Assembly (NCBI RefSeq): GCF_002865645.1 | Contig: NW_020194554.1 | Location: 620,001-684,000 of the forward strand | Source of the DNA: Hyaloscypha bicolor E | Taxonomy: Eukaryota; Ascomycota; Leotiomycetes; Helotiales; Hyaloscyphaceae | Direction: 5' to 3' | DNA: 64,000 nt | In this document: positions 60,081-64,000 of the stretch, one piece after another | Position numbering within the stretch: the first letter of the stretch is position 1 | Layout: each line of letters starts with the position of its first letter | Program-made: the position numbers and the translations under genes | The notes under the pieces: model-generated | What the model was told of the DNA's origin: nothing | Databases searched by the model: none | Seen by the model: only the letters and a program-made list of their open reading frames with translations

Positions 60081-62119
60081 TTGTTTTTATATATAGTAAT
60101 AAAGAATTATAGCTTATTAATAAATTAGTCGAGATTTATAATTGAGTTTAAAACTATATATTAATATATTAAAGAGCCTTAATAAAAAGTAATAATATTA
60201 TTATAAAAGAATTTAGTATTTTATAAAGCAAATATAAAACTATATTATAATTAATATAAGTTATTAATTAGTAATTAAATAATTTCAAATATTAGCTTTT
60301 TGAAATATCTAGCTATTATAGAAAATAAAATAATAATATTTTATTTATTTAAATTTTAATATTCGAATTCGGGCTCTTTAAAGAAATTATAAATATTTAT
60401 ATAAGCTTTTATATATATATTAAAATAATTAATTATTATAAAAGTAGTCTTATATTTTTTTAATATAATAAGAAAAGCTTTTACAAATATCTTTTATAAA
60501 AGATTTATATATTAGTAAATATAATAAAAAATAATAGATTTATAATTAAAACTATTATTAGTTTTATTATACTTTTTTATTATATAAATTCTAGTAGCTT
60601 TTCTAATAAGCTTTATATTTTAAATTAATTAAAAGCTATTTAAGAATAGTAATAAAGAAGTTATAAAAGATATTAAAGAATATAAAAATAAATAAATGTC
60701 TTATATATCTTAGTTTAATTAGCTAGTTAATTAAAAAATATCTAGTTTCTCCTAAAGTAATATAAAATAATATAAAATAATATAAAGTAATATAATAAGT
60801 TTCTTTATAAAATCTAATTTAATTAAGCTTTCTTAAATAGTATTAGTATTATTTTATATATATTATATTTTCTTTTTAATAGCTTTAATTAAAAATTCTA
60901 AAATAGTAAAATATTAGCAATTTTATTTAATATAAATACTATTATAAATATTATAATTTAATATAATTAAATTAATTAAAAACTATATTATTAAAGTTTT
61001 TAAAGTTATTTTTAAATAAATTCTATAAATTATTACTAGTTATTTTATTTTAAATATATTAATATAATTTAGTATTTAAATATTTTTAAATATTCTTCTT
61101 TATTATTATTATTAAATTAATTCTATTTTCTCATTTTTTAATTCTTTTCTTTTATTTATTTTTATTTATAAGTAATAAATCTTTTATAACTAGAGGCCTT
61201 TTAATTTTTATAAAGTAATATTAATAATTTTCTCAAATATTTTTAATATTAAATTCTTTCTAATATATATATATAATTCGAAATAAGAAAAGCTTAAAGT
61301 AAAATAATTTATAATAAAAAGTTTAAAAGTAAAATATTGCGTTTTTAAAAGAATTTAAAGCTTAAGAAGTTAAAACACTTTAAAAAATATTTTAGAAAAT
61401 AAAGTTTTAAAAGAATATTATATAAATAAATAAATAATTATTAAGAAAATAGTTTTATAAAAGATTCCTCTAATAATTACTTTAATAATTTATAAAAGAT
61501 ACTTGATTTTATAAAAGTAATTTTAATAATTACTTTAATAGTTTATAAAAAATATAAAAGAATAATTAAATAAGAATTACTTTAGTAATTTATAAAGATA
61601 AGAAGTTTATAATTTTATTAAAAAGCGATTTTAAGGATTTTAGTAAATAAAAACTAGAAGAAATTATTATTTTAAATATTATAAAGTAATTAAATTAAAA
61701 TTAAGATATATAGTAAATAGTTATTACTAATTAAAAATAGCTTTATTTTAGACTATTATTACTTTTAATAAAAACTAATATTTTCTTTATAAGTTATTAA
61801 ATGTTTTTAAAAAATTAATAAGTAATTTCTTTAATTTAAAATAAACTAGCTTTATTTTAGGCTATTAAATACTTTTAGTACTAAGCTAAATCTTTCTTTA
61901 ATTTATATATATATAAAACTAATAAGTATTAGTTCTTATTAGTAATATATAATATTAATTATATAAGTTAATAAAATTAATTAATTTTTTTAGAAATAAG
62001 AAATATAATATTATAATATTAATAACTATTTCCCTAAATTTATTAAATCTAATTAAAATTAGTTTATTAGTTCAATTATATATATAATACGAGATTATAT
62101 TATATATAAGGTAATAATA
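60081..62119. other. AT-rich stretch, nothing assigned
   Basis: No motif survives that I can assign on either strand. It may continue the element into which Copia B inserted, or the missing 5' part of the second hAT copy, but no similarity to hAT copy 1 is visible here. Confidence 0.45.
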
Positions 62120-63819
62120 ATAAATATAGTTATACTTATAGTTATAAAAATAAAGAAAAAATAAATAATAATAAATAAGTTCTCTTTATAATTTATAAGA
62201 AATTTATTAATAAATTTAGGCTTATTAATTTTTTTTAAAAAAAAGATTAAAAAAATAATAAGTTTTAAATATAGAAATATTTAATTTCTTTATAATTATA
62301 TTAATAATTTATTTAATAATAATTAATTTTATATAAATATATAAAATTAATATTAATATTTTTAACTTTTTACTTAATATTATTATATATTATTTAATTA
62401 ATTTATTAAGATATATATTTTATATTAATTAATATTAACTATTTTTAAATTAAGATATATAATAATTTTTAAATTATTATATATTAAATAATTTTAATAT
62501 TTATTAAGATTATAACTAAATTATAAACCGAAAATTACTTTATTATATATTATATTATATTTAAAATATATAAAATATATAATAAACTCAAAAGTTTTAA
62601 ATAAGAATTTAAAATAAGTTTTCTTTATTTTTTATTATATTAATTATTACGGGTATAATATTTAGGGCTCAAAAAGTAATATAAAGGTCCTTTATAAAGA
62701 CGATTTAAAGCTAAAGAAAAGAAAACTAGAATATAAAAGGCTATAAAAGTAAAGTATACTTATAATATACTAGCTTCTAAGGGACCTAGTATCCTAAATA
62801 TCTTTATATATATTTCTATACTAGCTATTAAATAATTATATTAGATAACTAAAATATTAGAACCTAAACTATAATATTAATAAATAAATATACTAATTTT
62901 AAATAAAATAAAACTTTTAATAATACTATTAATAAAAGTATAATTAAGTTTAAATCTTTTTTTTAAAAATAAGTGTTTCAAATAATAAAAGTAAAGCTTT
63001 ATATTTAATTCTTTTTAATTCTCGAATTAATTAAGAAGAATTAACTAGTATTAGTTTATTTAATAATATATCTTTAAATATATAAGTAATTTCTTTTATT
63101 ATTTCTTAATAAATATAATATATTTTAAATTATATTTAATTCTAATAAAAGTAACTTAAATATATATATTATTAATATATTTTTTAATATAAAAAACTAA
63201 TTAATAATTTATTTAAAAGAAAAGAAAAGAGATAAAAAAGTAAATAAAATTTACTTAATATTTTCTTAATATTATTTATATATTATAGTACTAATATATA
63301 TATAAATTAAGCTCTTAAATTATTAGAAGTTTAATATTATTAAAATCCTTATTTTAGCTTTAATAACCAGAAAATATTTAGAAATCTTAGTTTCTTTAAT
63401 TACTAATAAGAGATTCTTTTCTCAAAAGGCTTTTATTATTATTAAATTATATAATAGACTTAAAAAAAGTATTTTTAAGAATATATTTAACTTAAAAAGC
63501 TAAGAAATATTCAAAACCGAATTAGAAGAGATTAAAAAAGAGAAGAAAAAAGAGAAAAAAAGAAGATTTTAAAGAGGATTACTAGTTTATTATTATAGAA
63601 AATTGGTATTTAACTATTATTATATAAGCCCTAGCTTAGTTTAATTAGAACTATTTAATAAGTACCTTAGTTATTTATTAATTATTAGTATTTATAAATA
63701 TTTACAATTAATTATTCTAATCTAATTAAATTATATAAGTATTATATTAATCAAATTTTATTTATATTATTTATAAATATTTATAAATTAATTATTGTAA
63801 TTAAATTTTTCGCACACTG
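62120..63819 (+). mobile_element. hAT transposon, copy 2 (5'-truncated, more decayed)
   Basis: Corresponds to about 3000-4726 of copy 1. Matching landmarks include CTCTTTATAATTTATAAG near 62190, TTAACTAGTATTAG near 63040, and the C-terminal dimerisation block around 63360-63510 (ARKYLGIPAS-like residues changed, RFFSQ kept as RFFSQ). It ends in CACACTG at 63813-63819, as copy 1 does at 4720-4726. An LTR-like insertion interrupts it at 62648-62879. It is more AT-rich than copy 1. Confidence 0.72.
62648..62879. repeat. Dispersed LTR-like repeat, copy 2 (solo) inside hAT copy 2
   Basis: Starts TACGGGTATAATATTTAGGG and is homologous to 47986-48301. Copy 1 of the hAT has no such sequence at the equivalent point (about 3580), so it is an insertion. 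With no internal region beside it, it is probably a solo LTR; the exact ends and target duplication are unresolved. Confidence 0.6.
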
Positions 63820-64000
63820 CCAATACTTTAAAAGCGAAGCACAAAATGAGACCTTCCATCGAATATTCCTTGTTTGACTGATACTATTCGTATTAAGGGA
63901 ACTGGACTAGACTAACTATCGCAACAAGAACGGCCTGCCTGTTGACAACACTAAGAAAGCTCCATACGCAACATCTCCCAATTTCTGAACCATCCAAATT
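63820..64000. other. GC-normal sequence at the window end
   Basis: Composition returns abruptly to normal after the hAT terminus. The 181 bases are too short to assign; no gene was recognised. Confidence 0.5.

Overview
The window looks like a piece of nuclear chromosome from a filamentous ascomycete (Pezizomycotina). The evidence is a HET-domain gene, short introns with CTAAC-type branch sites, fungal-type hAT, Tc1/mariner, pogo, Copia and chromodomain Gypsy transposons, and mutation typical of RIP (repeat-induced point mutation, CpA to TpA). No species can be named from the sequence alone. No rRNA, tRNA or CRISPR array was seen.

Layout. Positions 1-1534 have ordinary composition and hold only a frameshifted C-terminal piece of FCF1. 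Positions 1535-4726 are a RIP-degraded hAT transposon. Positions 4727-25640 form a mostly GC-normal island. It holds an EH-domain pseudogene (5154-6408), an intact 1,296-residue HET-domain gene on the minus strand (6801-10691), and two tandem pseudogenes of a cysteine-containing, secreted-like family with matching intron positions (12605-13309 and 13400-13947). It also holds an intact two-exon nucleotide pyrophosphatase/phosphodiesterase gene on the minus strand (16052-18416). DNA transposons are scattered through the island: a Tc1-like element (13983-15363), a 405-bp MITE-like element with perfect 43-bp inverted repeats (18833-19237), an orphan transposase tail (20173-20463), a pogo-like element with perfect 93-bp inverted repeats (21101-23106) and a second Tc1-like element (23147-25268). 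Each complete element is flanked by TA.

From about 25640 to 63819 composition drops sharply to an almost gene-free AT-rich block. Its best-resolved part is a three-level nest. A minus-strand Gypsy element (27123-46277, target duplication ACTTT) contains a Copia element (33035-45477, target duplication ATAAC). That Copia element contains a chromodomain Gypsy element (34174-40300, target duplication CCTAT). Further right are another minus-strand Gypsy remnant, a second more degraded Copia copy (54055-60075), and a 5'-truncated second hAT copy ending at 63819, where normal composition returns.

Only two protein-coding genes look functional: the HET-domain gene and the phosphodiesterase gene. No pathway links them. 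The dominant biology is transposon accumulation and genome defence by RIP: tryptophan codons became TAG, and catalytic Asp codons and zinc-knuckle Cys codons were changed. Several low-copy genes in the island also carry nonsense or frameshift lesions.
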